A stretch of DNA of 9,285 nucleotides from an uncultured Tepidimonas sp. (GTDB lineage Bacteria > Pseudomonadota > Gammaproteobacteria > Burkholderiales > Burkholderiaceae_C): NCBI GenBank assembly GCA_937949455.1, contig CALEDU010000216.1, forward strand, positions 1 to 9,285, in the 5' to 3' direction. The first letter of the stretch is position 1. Each line of letters starts with the position of its first letter. Below are positions 1 to 6,672 of the stretch, in pieces. The notes below the pieces were generated by a model, which saw nothing but the letters and a program-made list of their open reading frames with translations, was not told where the DNA came from and did no database searches. The position numbers were made by a program, and so were the translations under genes.

Positions 1-7
1 CGCCCCC

Positions 8-988
8 TCACGGGCTGGAGCGCGTGCTTGGCTTGGAGGGTGCCGCCTGGGGCGTCGCGTCCTGGCGCGCTGTGCGCCGGCCCTGCCGCAGGGCCTGCCG
101 TTGTGCTTCGGCGGCCTGCGCCGCATGCAGCCAGGCCGCAAAAGTGTGCGGTGTCTCTAGCGTGATGCGACCAATGGCACCTGCACGAAAGTCTGCCAGC
201 ACCGCTTCGGCGGCTTTGTGGGGGTCGATGCGCCCCCCGGGCAGCAAGGCACCGCGCTTGCGGCCAATCGCGGCCAGCAGTTCGTGGTCGGGCAGTGCGG
301 CGAGGGCCGCCTGCGCCAACCCCAGACGGTAGCGGGCCTCGAGCAGCGCCGGGTAATCGGCCTGTAACGCCCGCAGCAGGGCCAGCGCGACGGCTTCCTC
401 GTCGAAGGCATTGCGTCCGACGGCACCGCTGGCGGCCAGCCAGTCCCCGCTTTCCGGCACGATGATCTTGGGCCACAGCAAGCCTGGGGTGTCATACAAA
501 TACACGTCGTCGGCCAGCACGATGCGCTGCTCCTGCCGGGTGACGCCAGGCTCGTCGGCCGCCTTGGCGGCGCGCTTGCCGAGCAAAGTGTTGATCAGGG
601 TAGACTTGCCGACGTTGGGGATGCCCGCGATGAGCACGCGCAGCGGCTTGACCATGCCGCCGCGGTGTGGTGCCAGCCGGCGGCATTCGGCCATCAGGGT
701 GCGCGCTGGCCCCGGGGTGTGGGCGTGCAGTGCAATCGCCCGTGTGCGGGGCTGGGCGTTGTAATGGGCCAGCCACTGCACAGTGCGCACCGGGTCGGCC
801 AAATCTTCCTTGTTCAGAATCTTCAGCGTGGGCCGATCCCCAATCAGTTGGGCCAGCAAGGGATTGGCGCTCGACCCCGGCAGCCGGGCATCGAGCAGCT
901 CGATGATCACGTCCGTGCTCTTGAGCCGCTCGCGCAACGCTTTTTGCGTGGCGTGCATATGACCGGGAAACCACTGAACGCTCACCAT
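8..988 (-). CDS. ylqF: YlqF/RbgA-type ribosome biogenesis GTPase
   Basis: This 326-aa protein is a circularly permuted GTPase. The G4 motif NKED (residues 59-62) comes before the P-loop GIPNVGKST (122-130), the G2 threonine in PGVT (147-150) and the G3 motif DTPG (166-169). That order is diagnostic of the YlqF/YjeQ/YawG superfamily. The N-terminal WFPGHM (6-11) and DARLPGSSANP (33-43) are typical of YlqF/RbgA. Family members bind the late 50S precursor in the cytoplasm and use GTP hydrolysis to complete large-subunit assembly; that role here is by homology. A C-terminal helical domain (about 220-300) ends in a basic, low-complexity tail (about 301-326) that probably contacts rRNA. GGAG lies 4 nt before the ATG, and a GTG two codons later is an alternative start. 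The gene begins 27 nt after the HAD phosphatase stop on the same strand, so the two are probably co-transcribed. Confidence 0.93.
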   Translation of the reverse strand: MVSVQWFPGHMHATQKALRERLKSTDVIIELLDARLPGSSANPLLAQLIGDRPTLKILNKEDLADPVRTVQWLAHYNAQPRTRAIALHAHTPGPARTLMAECRRLAPHRGGMVKPLRVLIAGIPNVGKSTLINTLLGKRAAKAADEPGVTRQEQRIVLADDVYLYDTPGLLWPKIIVPESGDWLAASGAVGRNAFDEEAVALALLRALQADYPALLEARYRLGLAQAALAALPDHELLAAIGRKRGALLPGGRIDPHKAAEAVLADFRAGAIGRITLETPHTFAAWLHAAQAAEAQRQALRQGRRTARQDATPQAAPSKPSTRSSP

Positions 989-1015
989 CAGGCTCCAGCA
1001 CAGGAATGCGAGCGC

Positions 1016-1717
1016 TCAGCCGTGTGCACGCAGCCAGGCATGCAGATCGGCCACCGTGTGCGCCACGAAGGCTGGCTGCAGCGAACGCAGGTCCTCGTGC
1101 GCGTGGGCGCCATAGGTGACCGCGACCGCGGTGCAGCCGGCGTTGCGCGCCATCTGCAGATCGTGGGTGGTGTCGCCGATCATCAGGGTACGCTCGGGTG
1201 ACGTGTCGAGCTCGGCCATCAGTTCGAGCAGCATTTGCGGGTCAGGCTTGCTGGCTGTCTCGTCGGCGGTGCGGGACGCGTCGAAGACCCCATGCAGCGC
1301 CACCGTCTGCAAGGCGACATCCAGTCCACGGCGGCTTTTGCCCGTGGCCACGGCCAGCCGGTGGCCACGGCCACGCAGATCGTTGAGCAGCGGCAGCACG
1401 CCATCGAACAGGGTGACCTCGTGCTGGCGCGCAAACCAGTGGTGGCGATAGCGCTCCACCAGCAAGGGATGGCGCTCGGGCGGAACCTCCGGCGCAGCAT
1501 GGGCCAGCGCCTGGGCCAAGCCCATGCCGATCACCCAGGCTGCGCGCTCGCGCGGCGGCACTTGACCGCCAACGTCGCGCACCGCGTCCTGGATGCAGCT
1601 GACAATCAGTGCAGTAGAGTCGAACAAGGTACCGTCCCAATCAAAGGCGATCAGGTCGTAACGGCGCGGGCGACTGGAGGCCGAAGAAGCATCGAGGCAG
1701 GGGGCGGAATCGGTCAC
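1016..1717 (-). CDS. HAD-IA family phosphatase (Gph-like)
   Basis: This is a haloacid-dehalogenase superfamily hydrolase, 233 aa from the start chosen here. All four HAD motifs are present: motif I DWDGTL (26-31, nucleophile D26 and acid/base D28), motif II threonine in ATGKS (124-128), motif III lysine in SKPDP (K157), and motif IV GDTTHD (181-186, D182 and D186). An alpha-helical cap lies between motifs I and II (about 40-105), as in subfamily IA phosphoglycolate phosphatases. The substrate cannot be read from sequence. A HAD-IA gene downstream of rluC is, as I recall, a familiar Burkholderiales arrangement. The start is uncertain. The frame is open to 1870, but an ATG at 1777 sits inside the H-NS terminator hairpin and longer versions overlap the H-NS coding region. 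GTG at 1717, with weak upstream GGG, gives a family-like length. It is probably co-transcribed with the downstream ylqF-type gene. Confidence 0.85.
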   Translation of the reverse strand: MTDSAPCLDASSASSRPRRYDLIAFDWDGTLFDSTALIVSCIQDAVRDVGGQVPPRERAAWVIGMGLAQALAHAAPEVPPERHPLLVERYRHHWFARQHEVTLFDGVLPLLNDLRGRGHRLAVATGKSRRGLDVALQTVALHGVFDASRTADETASKPDPQMLLELMAELDTSPERTLMIGDTTHDLQMARNAGCTAVAVTYGAHAHEDLRSLQPAFVAHTVADLHAWLRAHG

Positions 1718-1758
1718 GGCGAGCCCAGAAGTGGCAATGGCCCCGAATCCGGGGCACC

Positions 1759-1793
1759 AAAAAAGCAAAAGGCGCATGACAGGCGCCTTTTGC
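1759..1793 (-). terminator. Intrinsic terminator of the H-NS-family gene
   Basis: A perfect 11-bp inverted repeat, GCAAAAGGCGC (1765-1775) and GCGCCTTTTGC (1783-1793), encloses a 7-nt loop. Read on the minus strand, the hairpin begins 19 nt after the H-NS stop codon and is followed directly by six T (1764-1759). This is a textbook Rho-independent terminator for leftward transcription. It lies just upstream of the HAD phosphatase start, so that gene must depend on read-through or on a promoter in the roughly 40 bp between. Confidence 0.9.
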
Positions 1794-1812
1794 CATCCTT
1801 GCGTTGGAGGGC

Positions 1813-2124
1813 TTATGCGATACGGAAGTTCTCGATGTTGCCACCCGTCGCCAGGATGTTGCGCACCCATTCCGGCTTGCGGCCCGGGCCGCCGGACCAG
1901 AGTTCGCCGTTGGGGCCGCGGTATTTCGGTTCGGGTTTGGTGCGGCCGCCCTTGCCCTTGACACCGCGCAAGCCGCCAGTGGCCAATTCTTGCGGAGTGA
2001 TGTCATATTCGGCCATGCGGGCGCGGATCTCGGCGATCACGCCGGCGCGCTCCTGCCTGCGTAATTGTTCGGCTTGAGCGAGAAGGGCTTCGGCTTGGGC
2101 TTTCAGTTCTGCATAGGTTGCCAT
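1813..2124 (-). CDS. H-NS histone family DNA-binding protein
   Basis: This 103-aa nucleoid-associated protein has the H-NS/BpH3 architecture of betaproteobacteria. An N-terminal coiled-coil oligomerisation region (about 4-40; MATYAELK start, heptad-like Leu/Ala/Gln, then IAEIRARMAEYDIT) leads through a Gly/Lys-rich linker (50-66). The C-terminal DNA-binding domain starts at KYRGPNGELWSG (67-78) and contains the minor-groove loop GGPGRKPEW (78-86). Such proteins bind curved, AT-rich DNA and often silence acquired genes. The loop differs from the more usual W-S/T-G-R-G-R-x-P: here the first Arg is replaced and a Gly-Pro precedes GRKP. The ATG at 2124 is preceded by GGAG (2132-2135, 7-nt spacing). 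An 18-codon in-frame upstream extension has no better site. The gene lies between rluC and the HAD gene and has its own terminator and promoter-like sequence, so it is probably a separate transcription unit. Confidence 0.92.
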   Translation of the reverse strand: MATYAELKAQAEALLAQAEQLRRQERAGVIAEIRARMAEYDITPQELATGGLRGVKGKGGRTKPEPKYRGPNGELWSGGPGRKPEWVRNILATGGNIENFRIA

Positions 2125-2143
2125 GGACGTTCTCCAGTAGGAC

Positions 2144-2173
2144 GAACAATATCGTTCTGACGCCACGATTGTA
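2144..2173 (-). promoter_or_regulatory. Putative promoter and dyad for the H-NS-family gene
   Basis: On the minus strand a near-consensus -10, TACAAT (2173-2168), follows the rluC stop codon immediately, with a T8 tract inside the spacer region. No good -35 is evident 17 nt upstream. Downstream, GAACAATATCGTTC (2144-2157) is a 14-nt dyad with a single mismatched pair. It would fall a few nucleotides into the transcript and ahead of the ribosome binding site. It could be an operator or a small leader hairpin. Both assignments are inference from motif and position. Confidence 0.35.
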
Positions 2174-2174
2174 A

Positions 2175-3152
2175 TCAAAAAAAACGCTGCACGTTGCTCC
2201 AGTCAGCCAATTCAGGCGGCAAGGGCGCGTGCAATTGCAATTCCTGCTCCGTCGCCGGATGTCGTATCCTCAGCCGCCAAGCATGCAAAAACATCCGCTT
2301 GAGGCCCAGACGTGTCAGCAGCCGGTTCCACGCGAAATCGCCGTACTTGTCGTCGCCGGCGATGGGATGGCCAGCGTGAGCCAGATGTACCCGGATCTGG
2401 TGGGTGCGACCGGTTTTGATGGTGACTGCCAGCAGCGTCATCCCGGGAGCATCGGCCGGCCAACCGGCGGGCGCATGCACCTCGCCGAGCACCTGCACCA
2501 GCGAAATCGAGCGCTGACCCAGGGGATCACGTGCATCGGTGACGCGCACGCGCCGTTCGCCGTCAGGCAGCAGATATTTGTGCAGTGGGACGTCGATCAC
2601 CTGGCGGGCGGCTGGCCATTCCCCGCGCACCAGTGCCAAGTAGGTTTTGCCTGTGCTGCGTTCGCGAAACTGATCTTGCAGTCGCCTGAGTGCGCTGCGC
2701 CGCTTGGCCACCAGCAGCACGCCGCTGGTCTCGCGGTCCAGGCGGTGCACCAGTTCCAGCCACGCCGGACCCGGCCGCGCCTGGCGCAGCTGTTCGATCA
2801 CGCCGGACGACACGCCGCTGCCCCCATGCACCGCCACACCGGCGGGTTTGTCGATCGCTAGCAGCCACTCGTCCTCGTAGAGCACGGGAAACTGCCGCGC
2901 GGGCGCGGTGGCGGGGGCGAGGTCGATCCGTCGCTCGGGCAGTCGCACCGGCGGAAGCCGCACATCGTCGCCGGCCTGCAACCGCGTGTCGGCGCGGGCG
3001 CGTGCCTTGTTGACCCGCACCTCACCGCTGCGGATGATGCGGTAGATCAGCGTTTTGGGGGCACCTTTGAGTTCGCGCAGCAAAAAGTTGTCGAGTCGCT
3101 GGTCAGCGGACTCGGCATCGACGGTGAGGTGACGGACTGCGGCATTGGACAT
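2175..3152 (-). CDS. rluC: 23S rRNA pseudouridine synthase RluC
   Basis: This is a 325-aa RluA-family pseudouridine synthase. An N-terminal S4-like RNA-binding domain (about 17-66; QRLDNFLL, then RSGEVRVNK) precedes the catalytic domain. That domain has the family signature HRLDRETSGVLLVAK (136-150) with catalytic Asp D139, the upstream IDKPAGVAVHGG (100-111), and the C-terminal motifs TGRTHQIRVHLA and HPIAGDDKYG. RluC isomerises uridines 955, 2504 and 2580 of 23S rRNA in E. coli. Assignment to RluC rather than RluD rests on the S4-like domain, the length (E. coli 319 aa) and the divergent placement next to rne, which is conserved in gamma- and betaproteobacteria. ATG at 3152 opens the conserved region; the only purine-rich stretch upstream (GGGGGGT) is rather far away, about 13 nt. 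The frame stays open to 3320 without family similarity. The gene ends in Phe-Phe codons that form part of a T8 tract. Confidence 0.93.
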   Translation of the reverse strand: MSNAAVRHLTVDAESADQRLDNFLLRELKGAPKTLIYRIIRSGEVRVNKARARADTRLQAGDDVRLPPVRLPERRIDLAPATAPARQFPVLYEDEWLLAIDKPAGVAVHGGSGVSSGVIEQLRQARPGPAWLELVHRLDRETSGVLLVAKRRSALRRLQDQFRERSTGKTYLALVRGEWPAARQVIDVPLHKYLLPDGERRVRVTDARDPLGQRSISLVQVLGEVHAPAGWPADAPGMTLLAVTIKTGRTHQIRVHLAHAGHPIAGDDKYGDFAWNRLLTRLGLKRMFLHAWRLRIRHPATEQELQLHAPLPPELADWSNVQRFF

Positions 3153-3200
3153 GGGCAAGCGTTGACCCCCCAGCACGCCACACGCAATCCAGTCCACGCC

Positions 3201-3206
3201 TATAAT
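3201..3206 (+). promoter_or_regulatory. Probable -10 element of the rne promoter
   Basis: A perfect TATAAT reads rightward in the rluC/rne divergent region. The -35 position 17 nt upstream (3178-3183, CCACAC) is poor, so an activator or an unrecognised element may contribute. Initiation about 7 nt downstream, near 3213, would give rne a 5' leader of roughly 500 nt. A candidate for the opposing rluC promoter is TTGGCA on the minus strand (3229-3224), but its -10 is weak. Confidence 0.5.
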
Positions 3207-3210
3207 CCGG

Positions 3211-3290
3211 ATGTCTGTTCGTGTGCCAAAAAGGATCGGGTCGCCGCGAAGTGTACGGCACGCCGATCGACGCAGAGCGCCGACAGACAT
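3211..3290 (+). repeat. Extended nested hairpin at the predicted rne transcript 5' end
   Basis: Three inverted repeats are nested. The outer pair is ATGTCTGT (3211-3218) with ACAGACAT (3283-3290), extended by CG/CG after one bulged T and then by GTGC/GCGC with one G-U. The middle pair is GATCGG (3234-3239) with CCGATC (3263-3268). The inner pair is GCCG (3243-3246) with CGGC (3256-3259). Together they form an 80-nt imperfect hairpin starting almost at the expected transcription start. ATTTT follows it (3291-3295). Confidence 0.6.
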
Positions 3291-3427
3291 ATTTTGCCGA
3301 ACCCTGGGCGGGCGGTTCATTCGGGTCAGGCCCCTTTTAGGGGGCCAGTCATCCCCGGATGGATGTGCCTGGTCCGGGTCGAACCGACGTTCATCCAGTC
3401 AGCGAACCCGATACGGAATACCCCCAG

Positions 3428-3471
3428 CGTGCAGCCTGCGGCCGACCCGAAGCCGTGTGGCAGGCTACACG
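3428..3471 (+). repeat. 12-bp hairpin in the rne leader
   Basis: The arms CGTGCAGCCTGC (3428-3439) and GCAGGCTACACG (3460-3471) pair over 12 positions with one C-A mismatch. Within the loop, GGC (3440-3442) can pair with GCC (3452-3454). It is one of the strongest stems in the leader. No T tract follows, so it is not an intrinsic terminator. Confidence 0.6.
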
Positions 3472-3718
3472 AGGATTCAGTGACCACCCAGACGCCCGTC
3501 TTCCCGTGTTGCACAACGGCCCGTCGTTCCTGTTCACCGTGATCCACGCGCCCATGCCCGGGAGCGCGTAATCCCCACCCGGCGTATGCCGGGCAGGACT
3601 TTCGCTCATCCCCAGAGGCTCTCCGGCAATTCCTCCCCGTTCGCTCGACCGGTCCGCGGTTCGCGGTATCCGCGCCCATCGAAGGCGCTTGTGTATGACC
3701 GAGTCTGAGGAACGTACG

Positions 3719-6643
3719 ATGAAACGCATGCTGATCAACGCCACGCAGGCCGAGGAGCGCCGGCTGGCGATCGTCGATGGGCAAAAACTGCTCGACTATG
3801 AAATCGAGATCGAAGGGCGCGAGCAGCGCAAGGGCAACATCTACAAAGCCGTGGTAACGCGTGTGGAGCCCTCGCTGGAGGCATGCTTCGTCGATTACGG
3901 CGAGGACCGCCACGGCTTCCTGCCGTTCAAGGAAATCTCCAAGCAGTATTTCCAGGGGCATGTGTCTCCGTCGCAAGCACGCATCCAGGACGTCATCAAG
4001 GAAGGCCAGGAATTGCTCGTCCAGGTGGAAAAGGAGGAGCGTGGCAACAAGGGTGCGGCGCTGACCACCTTCATCAGCCTGGCTGGCCGCTACGTGGTGC
4101 TCATGCCCAACAATCCGCGCGGCGGCGGCGTCAGCCGGCGCATCGAGGGTGAGGATCGCACCGAATTGAAGGCGACGCTGGACAAGCTGGAATACCCCAA
4201 CGGCATGTCCATCATTGCGCGCACGGCTGGCATCGGGCGCGAGGCCGCCGAGCTGCAGTGGGACCTCAACTACCTGCTCAAGCTCTGGCATGCGATCGAA
4301 GGGGCGGCCAAGTCGCTGACCAAGCCCGAACTCATTTACCAAGAATCGACACTGGTCATCCGTGCGATCCGCGACTATTTCAACAGCGATATCGGTGAAA
4401 TCCTGATCGACACCGACGACATCTACGAGCAGGCGCGCGGCTTCATGTCGCATGTGATGCCGGAGTATGCCAACCGTGTCAAGCGCTACCGGGACAACGC
4501 GCCGTTGTTTTCGCGCTTTCAGATCGAGCACCAGATCGAAACCGCCTACAGCCGCACGGTGACACTGCCCTCGGGGGGTGCGATCGTGATCGACCAGACC
4601 GAGGCGCTGGTGGCCGTCGACGTCAACTCGGCGCGCGCGATCAAGGGCGGAGACATCGAAGAGACCGCGCTGCGCACCAACCTGGAAGCTGCCGACGAGG
4701 TGGCGCGTCAGGCGCGTCTGCGCGACCTCGGCGGGCTGATCGTGATCGACTTCATCGACATGGAGGACGGCAAAAACCGCCGCGAGGTCGAAAACCGTCT
4801 GCGCGAGGCGCTCAAACAAGACCGCGCGCGCGTGCAGTTTGCGCCGATCAGCAAATTTGGCCTGCTGGAGATGAGCCGTCAACGCCTGCGACCGACGCTG
4901 TCCGAGGGCGCATCCATCCCCTGCCCGCGCTGTGGCGGCTCGGGCCATATCCGCGACACCGAATCATCGGCGCTGCAAATCCTGCGCGTGATCCAGGAGG
5001 AGTCGCTCAAAGACAACACCGCTGCCGTACTGGTGCAGGTGCCGGTGGATGTGGCCAGTTTTTTGCTCAACGAAAAACGTGTCGAAATCACCAAGATCGA
5101 ATTGAAACAGCGCATCAGCGTGCTGCTGGTGCCCAACAAGTCGCTGGAGACGCCGAACTACAAGCTGGAGCGGCTCAAGCACGACGACCCGCGCCTGGAC
5201 AACCTGGATGCCAGCTACAAGCTCGCCGACATTGCCGAGGACGTGGCCCTGGTGACACGGCGCAGCCAGGAGCGCACCAACCGGCAGGAGCCGATCATCA
5301 AGGGTGTGCTGCCGGACAGCCCCGCCCCGGTTGCTGCACTGCGGGGCGAGGCGACAGCGACGACTGCCCATGCCGTTCCGACCGTGACGCCAAGCAGCAT
5401 CGCGCCACCACCTGCTGCCGCGCCCGTCACCCCGCCCCTGCCGGCGGAGACAGGCTTTTTGGCCTGGCTCAAGCGCCTGTTCGGATGGCAGGCCGTGCCA
5501 GCCACCCCACCAGCGCCGGTGCAGTCCCCGGCGCATGCGCCGGTACCAGCCCCCGCCGCGGTGCCGCCCGAGCGCAGCACGGGCAGCGACGAACGCCGGG
5601 GCCGGGGCAGCCGGGGAGGACGCGACCGCGGGGAAGCCTCGCGTCAGGGAGAAAGTCGAGAAGGTCGCGGGGAGCGCAGCGAACGTGCCGCGCGGGCACC
5701 GCGTCCCGAGCGCAGCGAGCGCGGCGCGCGCCCAGCCCAGCCTGATGCGGCCACTGCGGTTGACGCGGCCGCCGCTTTGGTGCCGATGAGCGACCCTATT
5801 CAGGATGCAGCGAGTGCGGTGCCTTCCGCCGACGAGGGCGCGGCGAGCGAGCTGCGCGAGCGCGGAGAACGCCGTCGCCGTGGGCGCCGCTCGCGCGGCG
5901 AGGCCGACGACAACGGGCCGGTGTCCACCACGGCGCAGGCCGCGCCCGTGGGCGATGCTTTGGCTGACGCCCCGGCCCGCGCCACGTCGATGGCGCAAGA
6001 CGAGGGCGTGGGTGGCGCAACCGCAGCCGAATCCGCCGAACCCGCTCGAGCGCCGCGCGAACGACGCAGTCGTGACCGCTATGGACGCGACCGTGCCCGC
6101 CGTCAGGCCGACGCGGTCGCTGCCCCGGGCGAGGCTGAACTCCCCGAAGCTGCTGCCGACAGCGTTGCAGACGAAGCCCCACGTCGCTCATACTTTGCGG
6201 TGCCACCGGCCGCAGCAGAGCCGGCTGCCACGCCAGCCCCGCCCGTAGAGCCGCCGGTCACGGCCCCTGCGTCCGCATCGTTGTCGATGGTCAGCGAGGC
6301 GCAGACGACCAGCGAGGTGCCAACCGACAAGCCCGAAACGCCAGCGGCAACCCCCGCCGCGATGCCCCCGGCGGTGGAGCCTGAGGTACGACCGTCTGCC
6401 GCTGCGCAGCCGTACCGCTTGCCGGTCGAGGACCTGGCCGTCCTGGCCCGCCAGGCGGGCTTGGAATGGGTGCAGTCCGACGCGGACAAGGTGGCGGCGG
6501 TGCAGTCCGCCATCGCGGCCGAGTCGCCGCCTGTGCATGCGCCGCGCAAGCCGCATCCTGTCCCCGCGGTCAGTGACGAGCCGCTGGTACTGATCGAGAC
6601 CCAACGGGATTTGCGCGGGATGAAGTTCCCTTTCGACGCCTGA
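3719..6643 (+). CDS. rne: Ribonuclease E
   Basis: RNase E, 974 aa, is the essential endoribonuclease for rRNA/tRNA processing and mRNA decay and the scaffold of the degradosome. The catalytic half is complete: S1 domain (about 38-120, F57 and F67 RNA-binding residues), 5'-sensor R168/T169, DNase I-like catalytic residues D301, N303 and D344, and Zn-link CPRC (C402, C405). The tail from about 530 is Pro/Ala-rich and disordered. [11 protein letters not shown] (580-590) resembles the membrane-binding amphipathic helix of E. coli RNase E. Three Arg-rich clusters (618-672, 711-731, 777-796) probably bind RNA. A conserved-looking C-terminal module (about 898-936) and the end [16 protein letters not shown] (near 957-972) complete it. 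AGGAA lies 6 nt before ATG 3719, matching the invariant [10 protein letters not shown] start; an in-frame ATG at 3695 is less likely. Divergent from rluC. Confidence 0.97.
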   Translation: MKRMLINATQAEERRLAIVDGQKLLDYEIEIEGREQRKGNIYKAVVTRVEPSLEACFVDYGEDRHGFLPFKEISKQYFQGHVSPSQARIQDVIKEGQELLVQVEKEERGNKGAALTTFISLAGRYVVLMPNNPRGGGVSRRIEGEDRTELKATLDKLEYPNGMSIIARTAGIGREAAELQWDLNYLLKLWHAIEGAAKSLTKPELIYQESTLVIRAIRDYFNSDIGEILIDTDDIYEQARGFMSHVMPEYANRVKRYRDNAPLFSRFQIEHQIETAYSRTVTLPSGGAIVIDQTEALVAVDVNSARAIKGGDIEETALRTNLEAADEVARQARLRDLGGLIVIDFIDMEDGKNRREVENRLREALKQDRARVQFAPISKFGLLEMSRQRLRPTLSEGASIPCPRCGGSGHIRDTESSALQILRVIQEESLKDNTAAVLVQVPVDVASFLLNEKRVEITKIELKQRISVLLVPNKSLETPNYKLERLKHDDPRLDNLDASYKLADIAEDVALVTRRSQERTNRQEPIIKGVLPDSPAPVAALRGEATATTAHAVPTVTPSSIAPPPAAAPVTPPLPAETGFLAWLKRLFGWQAVPATPPAPVQSPAHAPVPAPAAVPPERSTGSDERRGRGSRGGRDRGEASRQGESREGRGERSERAARAPRPERSERGARPAQPDAATAVDAAAALVPMSDPIQDAASAVPSADEGAASELRERGERRRRGRRSRGEADDNGPVSTTAQAAPVGDALADAPARATSMAQDEGVGGATAAESAEPARAPRERRSRDRYGRDRARRQADAVAAPGEAELPEAAADSVADEAPRRSYFAVPPAAAEPAATPAPPVEPPVTAPASASLSMVSEAQTTSEVPTDKPETPAATPAAMPPAVEPEVRPSAAAQPYRLPVEDLAVLARQAGLEWVQSDADKVAAVQSAIAAESPPVHAPRKPHPVPAVSDEPLVLIETQRDLRGMKFPFDA

Positions 6644-6654
6644 GCGCGCGCTCA
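6641..6654. repeat. Palindrome covering the rne stop codon
   Basis: TGAGCGCGCGCTCA is a perfect 14-nt palindrome whose first three bases are the rne stop codon. As RNA it could form a 5-bp hairpin with a GCGC loop. No T tract follows, so it is not a typical intrinsic terminator, though it could protect the 3' end or pause polymerase. Confidence 0.45.
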
Positions 6655-6672
6655 CCTGTGGTTAGGGGGGGC

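Larger units (their letters stand above)
3207..3718 (+). promoter_or_regulatory. Long structured 5' leader of rne (non-coding)
   Basis: About 510 bp between the TATAAT and the rne start contain no credible gene; open frames on both strands lack recognisable similarity. Inverted repeats are dense. There is a nested hairpin at 3211-3290, GGCCCC/GGGGCC at 3329-3334/3341-3346, and a 12-bp stem with one mismatch at 3428-3439/3460-3471. ACGCGC/GCGCGT lies at 3546-3551/3564-3569, and CCCGGC-GTAT-GCCGGG at 3578-3593. Two competing hairpins share CGCGG at 3662-3666. In E. coli the 361-nt rne leader folds into hairpins through which RNase E controls decay of its own mRNA. An equivalent role here is inferred from position and structure, not from a recognised Rfam family. 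Confidence 0.5.

Noticed and set aside
3329..3346. GGCCCC-TTTTAG-GGGGCC hairpin as a Rho-independent terminator
   Set aside because: The T stretch is in the loop, not after the stem, on both strands, so it is not a terminator.
3351..3395. Possible tRNA-like T-arm (GGTCCGGGTCGAACC)
   Set aside because: No matching acceptor, D-arm or anticodon stem could be assembled around it, and the T-loop lacks the GTTCRANYC pattern.
3129..3542. Overlapping plus-strand frames in the rluC/rne intergenic region
   Set aside because: They lack ribosome binding sites and family similarity and run through the hairpins of the leader. A leader peptide cannot be excluded, but nothing supports one.
3326..4948. A 540-codon open frame on the minus strand, antisense to rne
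   Set aside because: It mirrors the rne catalytic domain in a GC-rich genome where antisense frames stay open. Its Val/Asp/Arg/His-rich composition fits the antisense of a conserved gene, it has no recognisable domain, and it would overlap an essential gene.
4964..5998. Long minus-strand frame antisense to the rne tail
   Set aside because: Composition is Gly/Arg/Ala-rich as expected from the complement of Pro/Ala/Arg-rich coding sequence. No start context or domain supports it.
5618..6200. Arg/Pro/Ala low-complexity repeats in rne as a possible mobile or repeat element
   Set aside because: This is ordinary disordered RNase E tail composition with no exact DNA repeat units and an uninterrupted frame.
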